This document shows, piece by piece, positions 50,074 through 60,503 of a stretch of DNA of 64,000 nucleotides (positions are counted from its first letter, which is position 1; the number at the start of each line of letters is the position of its first letter). A program made the translations under genes and the position numbers. Under the pieces are notes generated by a model. That model was given only the letters and a program-made list of their open reading frames with translations, had not been told where the DNA came from and did no database searches. This DNA comes from Asparagopsis taxiformis (taxonomy: Eukaryota > Rhodophyta > Florideophyceae > Bonnemaisoniales > Bonnemaisoniaceae): NCBI GenBank assembly GCA_030407315.1, contig JALQPE010000946.1, positions 48,322 to 112,321 of the forward strand. The letters run 5' to 3'.

Positions 50074-51725
50074 CGGATGTTGCGAAGAGCAAAGATCGGC
50101 AGCGACATATTGTGCCAGCAAGTCAAAATGCATGTCATGCTTCGCAAGCGATGAAATAACGTTCTCGTGAGTCAAATGCCAACAAAGCACGAAACTCGTC
50201 ACAATTTATGAGAAAGTTGCGAGTCTTTAAAATCCTTGTGAGCGACATCCTTAAATGTTTTTATGTCATCTAGAAAAGCACAGATTAGTAGCGCATTCTT
50301 TCAGTGACAGACGCTGCGAAAAGTAAGATGTCGCTGGGCGTTACCCTTCAACGACAGATTCTGGAAGTGGTCACCCGATACTTCCGGTACAGAACGTTCG
50401 ACGGCTGGAAGCGCCGTGGCTCAATTCGTTCATGGTCAGCGAACTGTAAGTGCCCCCTGCCGCTAGAAGTCGAGCTAGGAAATGATGTTGGTCACTCGAA
50501 CCGAAAGAGTTACAGCTTCTTGCGGTCAAGATGTCATCGGGGTCACAAGGTCACGCGTGCAAACTCCCATTGTCTACGGGTAAAGTCGAGCTCATCGGCG
50601 GCCCATCTGTAGGTCGAGTCCACGAGTTCGAACGCATGATAGATTGTGTGACATCCATCGATCATGCCACGTCGGTGTGACAGGCCCGAGAAGAAGAAAT
50701 GATCCTTCATTCCAAACAAGGCCCGATGGAACCGAACTATGATCAAGGAACGTTCTGTATTCGATTACAGTCGCTCATTACGGTACCTCTGCAGCGCTAT
50801 TCGGCTCCGTGAAGCTGGAACGATCACAACGTGTTCAAATGTTCCAATACATCCGATTCGCACCGTACTGGCCCGCTTGAACCACATGGCAGCATATTAT
50901 TTGACATCTTTGTCATACTGAACTGTATGACAGTCAAATATTAAATTTAGTGACAGCATATTTCAGGAACGTTCAGGAACTCGTCGATTCCACCGTGTAT
51001 CATGGGACTGAACTATATATTGCAAAGTGTCTATGACAGCAGGGTAGGGTATATCCAGACTGTACATCGCTGAGAGGATGCTGCATGCGGCATCCGTAAT
51101 GGAGCGTGATACGCTAATGTCACGTGAAACACTTTGCAAAGAGTTACTTCGATGTGAGCCGCGCAGCGTTCTTCTGCCCCATCCTTATATGCGTGAACTA
51201 TCGAATCGAAGTGACGCAGAAAAGATGTCTCGATCACAAACAGTGTGACCTCGCCATGCCAAATGTCTGACCCTGGAGTGAATCCAATATCTGGTTACTC
51301 GTTGACATTTGGTCGGGGTCTTTGCACCTTTCATGCACGACTGTTCTAGCGTATATGTGTCCACACAGTTGAATGGCCTACTGTATATGAAAGCCTCTTC
51401 GGAGCGTGATGTTCACCAATTCCTCTCTGGTAACTCCAACCTGCAGCCCATGAATGCTGGCGAATGATCTCTTCGCCGTGGACCTGGCTGTCACTTTCGA
51501 CATCGGTACCGCAGTTCCATCCTCCAACCTCCCGTACAGTCGTAATGAATTAGTCACGCTGTTCAACTAGCTTACGATTATTCATGGATCTCATGGCTTA
51601 AACACCAATTCAGCCGAGTTTACTTCCAATCGAGAACTACACCATGGAATGTGACTCGGTACACTACGTTATCTCGCATTCTGAATCAAGATCATCAACT
51701 ACCTCTGCGGCTGTTGGTTCGAAAT
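50074..51725. other. intergenic between members C and D
   Basis: No gene, LTR or clear repeat recognised; short ORFs only. Confidence 0.4.
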
Positions 51726-52556
51726 TTAGACATCGAGTCGGCACCGCCTCGTCGGCTCGTCAACGCCTAGTCCAGCAGCTGTGGCACAGCTCTCACAGCA
51801 TGTGTCGATGACGGTTTGACCATTACTGGAAAACGTACTAAATGTTGACGGGGTGCAGGAGATATTATCAATTATATCCTGAACACACATTTCGTAGCAT
51901 GCGAGAGCAGCAGGACCACCTCCTCCAACAAGTGGCGTACCATCATTTTCGACGGGGTCCAGGAAAGTGACTGAAGCTGTCGATGATCCACATCTGCAAA
52001 TGCCGTCGACAGCTACCTCGCCGATTTGGCCCGACAGTGTGAATTCACATGACGGTGTGGAAGATGGCGTCACGCTCACACTCGGAGTTGCAGACGGCGT
52101 CACTGACGAGGATGGAGATGGTGTGGTTGATGGCGTCACGCTAGGGCTTACGGTGGGAGTTACGGATGGCGACGGCGTTGCGGTGGTAGTAGCGGTGGCT
52201 GTCGGCGCCACAACGACGACTGTCGTACCGGTGGTAGTCGTGGTAGTCGTTGTAGCCGGGGGGCCAGATATGAACTGACATTGGAATCCAGGGCGGCCTT
52301 CAGGGAATCTGGGCGTCGTACGCACACATCCGCGAATATTGCAGCTTCCACCAATACGTCGGAGGCGGGCACACTGACGGTTGGCCCTCTGCCTCCTGAT
52401 GAAACAACGGTTATTGCAGCCGAAAACTTGGCGATTAGCCGTGGATGATAGATGCGTGCCGGAAGTCTCTTGCGTTACAAAAGCGCCATGCACTCCCTGA
52501 GGCAGTACAACGGCGAGCAACAGGACAAGGAAGAATGCAAACTTGCACGACATCAT
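51726..52556 (-). CDS. secreted cysteine-rich protein, family member D
   Basis: 276 residues, or 275 if the second of two adjacent ATGs is used. The signal peptide (KFAFFLVLLLAVVLPQGVHG) shares its LPQGV ending with members E and G. N-module C47-x3-C51-x10-C62-x9-C72-x4-C77-x15-C93. The linker has a run of Thr, then SPSVTPTVSPSVTPSTTPSP and a valine-rich part. The ten-Cys domain is the most diverged of the intact members: ISCTPSTFSTF replaces ACDPGSFATF, and the ending is CRLDV. No enzyme motif; secretion is inferred from the signal peptide. Confidence 0.85.
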   Translation of the reverse strand: MMSCKFAFFLVLLLAVVLPQGVHGAFVTQETSGTHLSSTANRQVFGCNNRCFIRRQRANRQCARLRRIGGSCNIRGCVRTTPRFPEGRPGFQCQFISGPPATTTTTTTTGTTVVVVAPTATATTTATPSPSVTPTVSPSVTPSTTPSPSSSVTPSATPSVSVTPSSTPSCEFTLSGQIGEVAVDGICRCGSSTASVTFLDPVENDGTPLVGGGGPAALACYEMCVQDIIDNISCTPSTFSTFSSNGQTVIDTCCESCATAAGLGVDEPTRRCRLDV

Positions 52557-52651
52557 TTCTGCTGTTAGATGATGCTGATGCTGGTGTGACGGTGCGTTGG
52601 TGCTGTGGAATGATATACGAAAGGAGTCACTCCGTCTACCGCAGCGGGTGG

Positions 52652-52660
52652 TTTATATAT
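52652..52660 (-). promoter_or_regulatory. TATA box of member D
   Basis: ATATATAAA on the coding strand, ~96 bp ahead of the ATG. Confidence 0.55.
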
Positions 52661-52800
52661 GTCCATGATAAGTGCTGGGAGTTTGTCGATTTCTGCACAA
52701 GTACTTATCATTTCCGCACGGAGAGCCCGTTCTGAACGCTTCATTTCGGCCGTTTTCTCCGCGTGATACCTGACCTCTCCAGTTTCCCCGCTCAGAGTTG

Positions 52801-52818
52801 CTCAGAGGCGATTTTTTT
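52801..52818 (-). promoter_or_regulatory. possible shared upstream element, member D
   Basis: CTCAGAGGCGATTTTTTT as written on the + strand, ~245-260 bp ahead of the ATG; a poly(A)-CGCCTCTGAG-like element on the coding strand. Confidence 0.3.
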
Positions 52819-55013
52819 CACCAGAGGCCGGTGTGGCTACAGACGCCGGTAGAGAGCGATTTTGAAGCCGCAACGGCATTCTGGAAGCTGTATCCATGCG
52901 TATCACACCAAACACTGCATTATTCACTACGTATTCACTACCCGGCATGTGGCCCTGTCAATTCATGCGGAATGGCGGGATCTACTTGAAACCACACATT
53001 CGGATCCACACTGCACGCTCTCCAGAGCTCATTGTTTCGCATCCGGAAATTCCCGACTCTCAGTTTGCACAAGTCGGGCGGACAGCATGCCACGCCTACT
53101 GTAACGTGTGACAAGCTGTACACACTCTCGCGCAATTCCAAACGAGTCGTGTCGAATGAATGGTTTCAAACGCGCTATCGGATTGACCAACCGTTGATCA
53201 TTTGATGTCAATGCAACTGAACACATGGCTTGAAATTTGACATCCGCCACCATGTGCAAGAAAATTATCGGGGCAAATTATGGCGATAGCCGTGGCATTT
53301 TATATTTTTGGTTGTCATACCAGAGTGACAAGTTGTGCGAACGCTACTTGGCAACCAAGAGTATACACTGCTGCCGTGTCGGACATGCGGATTGGCCCTT
53401 TCCAGTCGCGGATGGCCCGACAAACGTGTGTGGATACGGTTTCGTTTAATTCGGGCTCGGGCGGTCGTGCAGAATTGAGCGACCGAAGCAGAAACAGAGT
53501 CACAATCGACTTTGATGTTAGCCTTGGTGCACACACACACAGCCTTCAAGGTCCCATTGCGCAGGTGTTGTACATTACAGCGCTTGAAAACAACTGTTTT
53601 CACGGGGCTTGGAATGCGAACGGAATCATCCAAGATTCGCCCCGCCAACATGTCATGATCCGCACGTATCATGCAGCTGTAGGCCCTTCTTTTCCACTTG
53701 CAACATGTTGTCACCTGCTGGACTCGTTGAAAATGTATTATTGAAACATGGTTTACTGATGATCACGGAGACGCCCATTGCGCCTGTTTCATGATGTCTG
53801 GAACTCATTGCACCATATCGCCCTGTTTCTGTCTGTGACGCTCGTTATCACTACTGAACAAACGGTCATATATTTCTTCCACTCTGGCGGCATGAAGACC
53901 GAAGCTCCGTGTAGGGATGTAACCATGCAAGCTGGTACGACTACTTGGTCGCAAATATCAGAGGTGTGCTTGTGACAGAGAGCCTTAATTGAAGTTTCTG
54001 TCGCTAGCAATAAAGAATATCGCGCGTCTTTCGACTCCAGATTGCGATGTGCTCGACAGACGTGTGTTCAAATTATTATCACGTCGTAGAGGTGCAATTT
54101 TTGTCATCTGCGCTTCTTGTCACAAAATGAACAGTACAAGTATGGCGCTGCTACTTTCGACGCGATTGCGATTTTCAATCGATGATTGAGCCTCCGTAGA
54201 GGTTAGTACAACATACATACAATTACAAAGGTATTATACGGTACTTGGCGAGTACTGTCTCGGAACGAATCCAGTAAAAGCACATATGGATAGGCATTCG
54301 TAGAGACCGGACCGGTTTCGACAAGCCCTGTCACAATACCGGGTGTCTGAATACTCAGCTAGCATGCCTGTTGTTGGCTTTGATTCAATTACTTCAAGAC
54401 CATTGGACAACCGAAAAAAACGGACACATGGAGAACTTTCGTCAGGCATCCCTTGATTTGTGTATGTCATAGAATCGAACTGACGGAAATGAGTTGTCTC
54501 CTCGTATATGTGTCACGTAATTTTCGACTCGGACTCTACTGTTTTCAGGTAGGCACTGGACTCGTCATGAAAGCATGGTACGATGGAAAGCGGGACAGGA
54601 AGCCAATATAGACTGGCGTGACAAGCAGTACCTTTGGTATCATACTTTATTCCATCATGCACAAGTTGTGCCACTTCTTCGACAGTTTGGGTAGCTCCTT
54701 TCCTGCTTTCTGTAACTCTTAAGCGAGTAACCGACTGCGTTCGAATTGTGCGAACGACACCTGAACGTAGTAGGACGTAGAAAACTGCAACATCATCTCA
54801 ACTTCAGACTCACATTATATCTGATAGGTTGGCATCGTGGGGTGCCAGTGGTCTAGGCCCCTTCCGTTGTATTCGGCAATTTCTCTAGCTTCGAAGGAAG
54901 ATGAATCAACGTTTAATGTCGCACAGTGCAGACTAATTCCGCTAGAACATATTTTGGTCCCTTACGATTCTAAAACGTCAGATACAGACACGCCTTACGC
55001 GCAGCAAAACAAA
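52819..55013. other. intergenic between members D and E
   Basis: 2.2 kb without a recognisable gene, LTR or RNA. ORFs up to 154 codons (53280-53744) overlap on both strands and show no signal peptide or family motif. Confidence 0.4.
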
Positions 55014-55853
55014 TCAAGGATCGGCAAGGAAACATTGATTCGTCGGGCGATTCACTCCATTTCCAGGAGCCGGGCCGCCCAATGTGTTCGCACAATTGGT
55101 ACAACAACTCTCGACAATTCTCTGCCCGTCAGATGAAAACACATGGAAACTGTCTGGATCACAGGCCAGTCCAGCCAACTGGTCGTTCAGACAGTTGATA
55201 TAACATGTCAGAGACTCGATTTGCCTAGCCTGTGCTGCTGCAGGACCATTCGGGATAGCCACGCCGTTGTTGGACACTCCATTCAATACCGTCACTTGCG
55301 CCATATCCGTTCCGCACCTACATGTACCACCGATGGCCACCATACCGAGATCACCGGCGAGTGTGAACTCACAGGACGGGGACGGAGTAGGGGATACTGA
55401 ATTTGTTGGTGTCACAGATGGGGTGGCTGACACGGAGGGCGATGATGACGGGGTGGGCGTCACGCTAGGGCTCATGGTGGGAGTGACAGAAGGAGCAACT
55501 GTAACTGGTGTAGGGGCCACAATGACCGTTGGGTTAACGACCGGTGTGGGGGTTGTTGGCGGTCCAGCGATGAGATCGCATCTCATACCAGCTCTACCGT
55601 TAGGAAACCTGGAAGAAACACGGGTGCATGGCACCAAGTTACACAGGCCACCACAGCGGCGAAGACGGGCACATTCTCTGGTCGCACGACGCCTGATCAC
55701 GAAACATTCACCAGTGCAACCGAAAGGCGGGAGCCTGAAACGGGGCGGGACACGAGCAGAGGTAGACATTTTGGCGGCATTGACCTCTTGCACTCCCTGA
55801 GGGAGGATTACGGCAAGGAACAGAGCTAGGATGAAAGAAACGGTGCACGACAT
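55014..55853 (-). CDS. secreted cysteine-rich protein, family member E
   Basis: 279 residues. Signal peptide MSCTVSFILALFLAVILPQG; N-module C46-x3-C50-x10-C61-x9-C71-x4-C76-x15-C92 with one extra Cys (C67). The linker ends SPTPSPSCEFT. The C-terminal domain has the ten-Cys pattern, with CRCGTDMAQVTVLNGVSNNG, CYINC, ACDPDSF and CCTNC, ending NRPTNQCFLADP. This C-domain is nearly the same as in member F, while the N-terminal halves differ in module number, suggesting recombination or gene conversion between neighbours. Function unknown; likely extracellular. Confidence 0.85.
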   Translation of the reverse strand: MSCTVSFILALFLAVILPQGVQEVNAAKMSTSARVPPRFRLPPFGCTGECFVIRRRATRECARLRRCGGLCNLVPCTRVSSRFPNGRAGMRCDLIAGPPTTPTPVVNPTVIVAPTPVTVAPSVTPTMSPSVTPTPSSSPSVSATPSVTPTNSVSPTPSPSCEFTLAGDLGMVAIGGTCRCGTDMAQVTVLNGVSNNGVAIPNGPAAAQARQIESLTCYINCLNDQLAGLACDPDSFHVFSSDGQRIVESCCTNCANTLGGPAPGNGVNRPTNQCFLADP

Positions 55854-55938
55854 CTTGAATGCTGCTAGATGGTGGTGTGACTGGCGATGATGCTGAAGGA
55901 TATACGGGTGAGTAACTGCTGACGCTCGCGTCGAATGG

Positions 55939-55946
55939 CTTATATC
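55939..55946 (-). promoter_or_regulatory. TATA box of member E
   Basis: AGATATAAG on the coding strand ~90 bp ahead of the ATG. Confidence 0.45.
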
Positions 55947-56075
55947 TGTAGTTGGCGACGGAGGAAAGTCGATAAAGTTGGTGAAAGCTGTACTTTCACG
56001 AAACGATGATTTTGAAACCGAGCACGGGTTAATTTTTTTGTGACATCTGACGGGTGCATAATTGTCTTTTGAGAC

Positions 56076-56095
56076 GTCTGAGGCGGTGTTTTTTT
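56076..56095 (-). promoter_or_regulatory. possible shared upstream element, member E
   Basis: GTCTGAGGCGGTGTTTTTTT on the + strand, ~225-240 bp ahead of the ATG, resembling the sites at members D and G. Confidence 0.3.
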
Positions 56096-57075
56096 CTTTT
56101 CCATATAGCTCTGGCTAAGCGACAGGTTTTTTACGGCACAGGTTCGATTCAACGGCTTTTCTGTGTTGTCCATCACCTATCGTAGCGCAAATTTCAATAC
56201 GTATCCGATGCTGCAGTCATGATCCGACCGCGCTCGATCGTAGACCATACACGCAGGAGAAACAAACGGCATTCTGTGAGCCTTGTGAACGAATGGTACT
56301 GTAATGAAGCTTGTCTGACAAGTTCATGTCTGCAAGGTGATACCTGACATTTGGCGGCGGTGACTGCCATGTGCGGGTTTCAACGCCTCCAACTTACCCG
56401 GCCCTATTCTATGCACCTTCCGTAGGGGCACACTGTGCGACGAGTATCCAAGCGATACGTTTCAAAAAAAACGGTCTGTATCGTCCAGCAAGTTGGGACA
56501 TGCAAAGGATGGTGTGGCCGTTCTAGTAGCAGAGGTTCACGTGGAACCTTCCCGTTTCATCGCCCGTTTACAGTAGATCATTTTTTTTGGCTTGACGCCG
56601 TTGTAAGTGTTGAAACAGAGTATCAACTATTGCAAAAGAGTGACGGCCATCGCAAACCAATTTTTTCTCTTTGGGAAATTGTTGCCCAGATTTCTTTGCC
56701 TTCCTTAACCCTATCCATCCGCCAAAGACTTTGGTCTCAACAAAAACTTGACGTATTACAACAATCGATCAAGATTTGACCATGCATACGGCTTTGTTTC
56801 CCCGTCCAAGCTACAGAGAAATATTAGTCTTCGAGGACGCAGTTAGACCTTTAGAATGCGTAACCAGTACAGCTACTACCTGTCTACACGCTATTTTCGG
56901 ACATTCAAAGACCTCGAGGATATCTCAAAACCAGCCTTCAACCCTCACTTCTACTAACTTACACCCATAGCCTTTGGTTCGGCGATCCAAGCTGTGGCAA
57001 GGTCAGATTCACCTAGTTATTCAATTCTAGTATCGCCTCTGTCTTAGTACGTGTTCATGCAGATGGTACGTAACC
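56096..57075. other. intergenic between members E and F
   Basis: No gene recognised. ORFs at 56435-56779 and 56776-56970 lack family or domain features. Confidence 0.4.
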
Positions 57076-58104
57076 TCAAGAGTCCGCTAGGAAACATTGA
57101 TTCGTCGGGCGATTTACTCCATTTCCAGGATTGCCTCCTAGAGTGTTCGCACAGTTGGTACAACAACTCTCGACAATTGTCTGCCCGTCAGACGAAAACC
57201 TAGGGAAGCTGTCGGGGTCGCAAGCAAGTCCAGCCAACAAGTCATTCAGACAGTTGGTGTAACATGTCAGAGACTCGATTTGCCTATCTTGTGCTGCCGC
57301 AGAACCATTCGGAATGGCCACGCCGTTGTTGGACACTCCATTCAAAACCGTTACCTGCGCCATATCCGTTCCGCATCTACATGTACCGCCGATGGCCACC
57401 ACACCAAGGTCACCGGCGAGTGTGAACTCACAGGATGGGGACGGGGTAGGGGATACTGAATTTGTTGGTGTTACAGATGGGGTGACTGAAACGGAGGGCG
57501 ACGGTGACGGTGTGGGCGTCACGCTAGGGCTCACGGTAGGAGTGATAGACGGAGTTGCTGTAGTTGTAGCGGCGGCAATAACAGTAACGGGTGTGACAAC
57601 CCCAATTGTGGGAGGTGTGACCGTGAAGAATGTCGTCACAGGTGGAGCAGTAACTGGAGCAGGGGCTGGTGAGTCAGGGATTGGAGAGATCACTCGACAC
57701 AAAAAGCCCTCTTCGGCATCGCCTGTACGAATGCAATCAACGACCTCACACTCGCCTCCGCGATTGCGGAAACGCTCACATTGCGTATCGGCTCTCGCTC
57801 TTTTGACGAAGCACAGACCGGTGCAGGGCGCCATTACGGGCACGCAGAAAAAGCCGTTTGGACCGGACCGCGGGCATCTACCAATGATGCAGTCGTTACC
57901 ACGTCGCAGAACACGAGAGCACTGTGCATCTGCCATTCTTTCTCGTCTGAAACAGGTACCATTGCAGATGGACCTCTGCCGCACTGCGGTAGATGAGAGT
58001 TGTGTGCGTGAAGTGACTTGCGTAACATGCGTAGATTGTACCTGCCGGGGCAATACTACTGCTGCAAGGAAGAGGACAAACGTGATGGAAAACGCGTACG
58101 ACAT
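57076..58104 (-). CDS. secreted cysteine-rich protein with duplicated N-module, member F
   Basis: 342 residues, the longest member. The signal peptide (AFSITFVLFLAAVVLPR) is followed by two six-Cys modules in tandem: C47-x3-C51-x10-C62-x9-C72-x4-C77-x9-C87, then C94-x3-C98-x10-C109-x9-C119-x4-C124-x11-C136. Only the last spacing differs between them and from other members. A Pro/Thr/Val stretch and the Ser/Thr/Pro linker lead to a ten-Cys domain almost matching member E. Regular spacing within the repeated module argues that it is an independent folding unit, probably with three disulfides. Extracellular by signal peptide; role unknown. Confidence 0.85.
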   Translation of the reverse strand: MSYAFSITFVLFLAAVVLPRQVQSTHVTQVTSRTQLSSTAVRQRSICNGTCFRRERMADAQCSRVLRRGNDCIIGRCPRSGPNGFFCVPVMAPCTGLCFVKRARADTQCERFRNRGGECEVVDCIRTGDAEEGFLCRVISPIPDSPAPAPVTAPPVTTFFTVTPPTIGVVTPVTVIAAATTTATPSITPTVSPSVTPTPSPSPSVSVTPSVTPTNSVSPTPSPSCEFTLAGDLGVVAIGGTCRCGTDMAQVTVLNGVSNNGVAIPNGSAAAQDRQIESLTCYTNCLNDLLAGLACDPDSFPRFSSDGQTIVESCCTNCANTLGGNPGNGVNRPTNQCFLADS

Positions 58105-58174
58105 CTTTCTGCTGCTAGATGAAACTGCGACTTAGCGATATACGACGTAACCCGTGCCTGTGACCTTATTCGCT

Positions 58175-58182
58175 TTTTATAC
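58175..58182 (-). promoter_or_regulatory. TATA box of member F
   Basis: GTATAAAA on the coding strand ~75 bp ahead of the ATG. Confidence 0.55.
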
Positions 58183-59370
58183 CTGCTTTGCTAAATTGTC
58201 ATGTAGTATTTTGGCGGAAGCGTGATTTTGTCTGCTATATTTCAGCAAATTTCTGTCAGGTAATCTGACATGTTTATCAAGTTACAGTCTGTCAGAAAAA
58301 ACAAAGATGTGCTGGCAGCGACAATGCAGATGACACGACTCCATCCACGGCACATGTGTATATTGAAGGCCACACTGTATGTGACGAGTTTCTCGTCATA
58401 AACAACATGCAAAATGGCGTGATGAAATGTAGTCTTGTACGTGGAAATCGCTGCGTAACCTTCATTCCAAGTCATCTTTCTGTTTCCATGACTCGCGTGG
58501 CAGACTATGTATGATACACCGCATTGTTTCAAACGATGCCCTCCAGGGAGTGAAACACACATAACACTTCATCCCGACCACCTACCGCTTGACACTCTTC
58601 ATCGACTATCAACTTGTCACATCAAGTTCATTACAGGGTCATCTGTCTAGCCCACTCGCGGCGGCATGGACCCTTTGCCATTTCGCAATGCATCTGCTCT
58701 AGTCGTTCTCCCGCTTCGTATCGCACGTGCTAGAATGCATGCTTGCACAACCGGCCGATCTGCTCTGAAATGCCCCGACCGATGGTTCATTGTTGTTCTC
58801 AATGTCACAGTGACTCTAGTGGAGAGCCACTCTATTCTCGATACGTCATATTGGCCCTCTATTCGCATATTCTCGATTCCTTCCCGCCCGACTGTCGTCG
58901 CTAGTTACCTTTCATATAACTGATCAGATTATTTTCGTTCAATGGAAGGCTCCGAATTTTCATACATATACCTGTGACAAATACCGTCAAGCATGCGTGA
59001 CACAAACCACTTCCGAATTTCGCCATCCCTCTATTGCGTATAAATACCGCTCTGTTCGTTTGAGGCGTTCTTCACTTCCTTTCGACATTGAAATCGTCCC
59101 TAAAGAAATAGTTCGCCGCATCGCATACCATAGTGATAAGCTCACAAACGTAAACTAAGCTCGATAAAGGATAAAGTAGACCGAGTCGATAGTGGAAGGT
59201 GAGCACCACCGAACTTCCCTGTCGGTGATCCCGACAGAGCATCAGTGGAACCTGTAGGTCTTGGTTAGTCTGCATCTACCCTCTAGAGTTCAAATCTGAC
59301 GACGAAGAATGTATGCATTTACTCTCGTGCTGTAAAAGCCCCATGAGTAAGACAGCTTTCTACCCGATCA
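58183..59370. other. intergenic between members F and G, with an orphan TATA box
   Basis: No gene recognised. A good + strand TATA box (tataaata, 59039-59046) has no ATG for ~260 bp downstream. A 7-bp perfect hairpin lies at 59219-59237 (CTGTCGG/CCGACAG, loop TGATC). A non-coding transcript is conceivable but unsupported by homology. Confidence 0.3.
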
Positions 59371-60273
59371 TCAACCGCAAGCTACTAACCGGTCCTGCAG
59401 GGTGAACGAAAGCGGCCACAACACTACTAATCTATGGAGGAGCAAGGAAGCTTGATTGGTGGGGCGATTCACGCCGTTACCATCGATTAGGATAGTATTA
59501 GCGCAATTGGTGCAGCAGCTCTCTACGACGCGCGTTCCATCCCTTACGAAAACGGGGAAACTCTCCGGATCGCATGCCAAATCGGCCAAATTATCGTTGA
59601 GACAGTTATTGTAACATGTCAAAGACTCTATCTGGCTGGCCATCACTAGGGGACCTCCATTAGGAATCGCCAATCCATTATTCGAAACCGGGTTGAGCAC
59701 AGTGACAGACGCCATATCCGTGCCGCATCTGCACGTGCCCTCCACGGGCACCACTCCGATCTGTCCGATGAGCGCAAACGTGCAGCTCGGCGACGGGGTG
59801 GGCGAGACGGTCGTTTCGGCGGTGATGGACGGCGTCACCGACGGCGAGGGCGTCGATGAAGGTGTCGGCGTCACGCTAGGCGTCACAGTCGCCGTCATGG
59901 TAGCCGACGGCGTCGGGGCGGGTGTCGGCGCGATTTGCACCACGGTCACTCCGGGTTTGGTGACGACCGTCGTGGGTATCGTAGGGCCCGATATGAACAC
60001 GCAGCGGAATCCAGCGCGACGATCGGGGCGTCTTGCCGTGCCGCGGGAACATGTCACGACGTTGCACCGGCCGCCGCGTCGACGAAGACGCGCGCACGGT
60101 CGGGTGGCCCTGCGTCTCCGCGCGAAGCAGCGATTGCGGCATCCGAATTGCTGATGATCGCTGACGGACGCCAGATCTACAGCTGTATCTTGCGACTGGG
60201 TGTGCACTCCCTGCGGGAGGACTGCCGCAATTATCAGGACGGTGATGACAAGAGTCTTGCAGAATATCATCAT
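59371..60273 (-). CDS. secreted cysteine-rich protein, member G, frameshifted at the C-terminus
   Basis: 300 residues as read from the ATG at 60273, which begins a signal peptide (MMIFCKTLVITVLIIAAVLP); the frame is open 30 codons upstream, past the TATA box region. N-module C45-x3-C49-x10-C60-x9-C70-x4-C75-x15-C91, very Arg-rich. The linker and ten-Cys domain match the family through NRPTNQ, where others continue CFLA and stop. Here one T is missing at 59451/59452, so the last conserved Cys is lost and 25 unrelated residues are added. The family-like stop codon survives in the other frame at 59432-59434. This is either a recent mutation or a sequence error. Confidence 0.8.
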   Translation of the reverse strand: MMIFCKTLVITVLIIAAVLPQGVHTQSQDTAVDLASVSDHQQFGCRNRCFARRRRATRPCARLRRRGGRCNVVTCSRGTARRPDRRAGFRCVFISGPTIPTTVVTKPGVTVVQIAPTPAPTPSATMTATVTPSVTPTPSSTPSPSVTPSITAETTVSPTPSPSCTFALIGQIGVVPVEGTCRCGTDMASVTVLNPVSNNGLAIPNGGPLVMASQIESLTCYNNCLNDNLADLACDPESFPVFVRDGTRVVESCCTNCANTILIDGNGVNRPTNQASLLLHRLVVLWPLSFTLQDRLVACG

Positions 60274-60371
60274 TAGACGGGTGTAGTGTGACTGCTGCCC
60301 GGGGTAATTGGACGTGTGGCGAAAGAATTTTACTGTGCGGTGTGCACTTTGCTGGCCATTCATTCCGCACC

Positions 60372-60388
60372 GTTTATACGTTTTATAC
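60372..60388 (-). promoter_or_regulatory. TATA box region of member G
   Basis: Two overlapping candidates, AGTATAAAA and CGTATAAAC on the coding strand, 100-115 bp ahead of the ATG at 60273. Confidence 0.55.
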
Positions 60389-60484
60389 TTTCCTGGTGCA
60401 GATTTGTCATTACTATTTTCGCGCCAACGAGCCGGTTTCAGGGGGTGATGGTTGACCGATTCGATTTTTCGCGGGCTGAGACCT

Positions 60485-60503
60485 CTCTAGCGGCGTTTTT
60501 TTT
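60485..60503 (-). promoter_or_regulatory. possible shared upstream element, member G
   Basis: CTCTAGCGGCGTTTTTTTT on the + strand, ~210-230 bp ahead of the ATG, similar in order and spacing to those of members D and E. Confidence 0.3.

Noticed and set aside
56435..56779. 114-codon ORF between members E and F
   Set aside because: No signal peptide, Cys pattern or domain; length is within chance for this composition.
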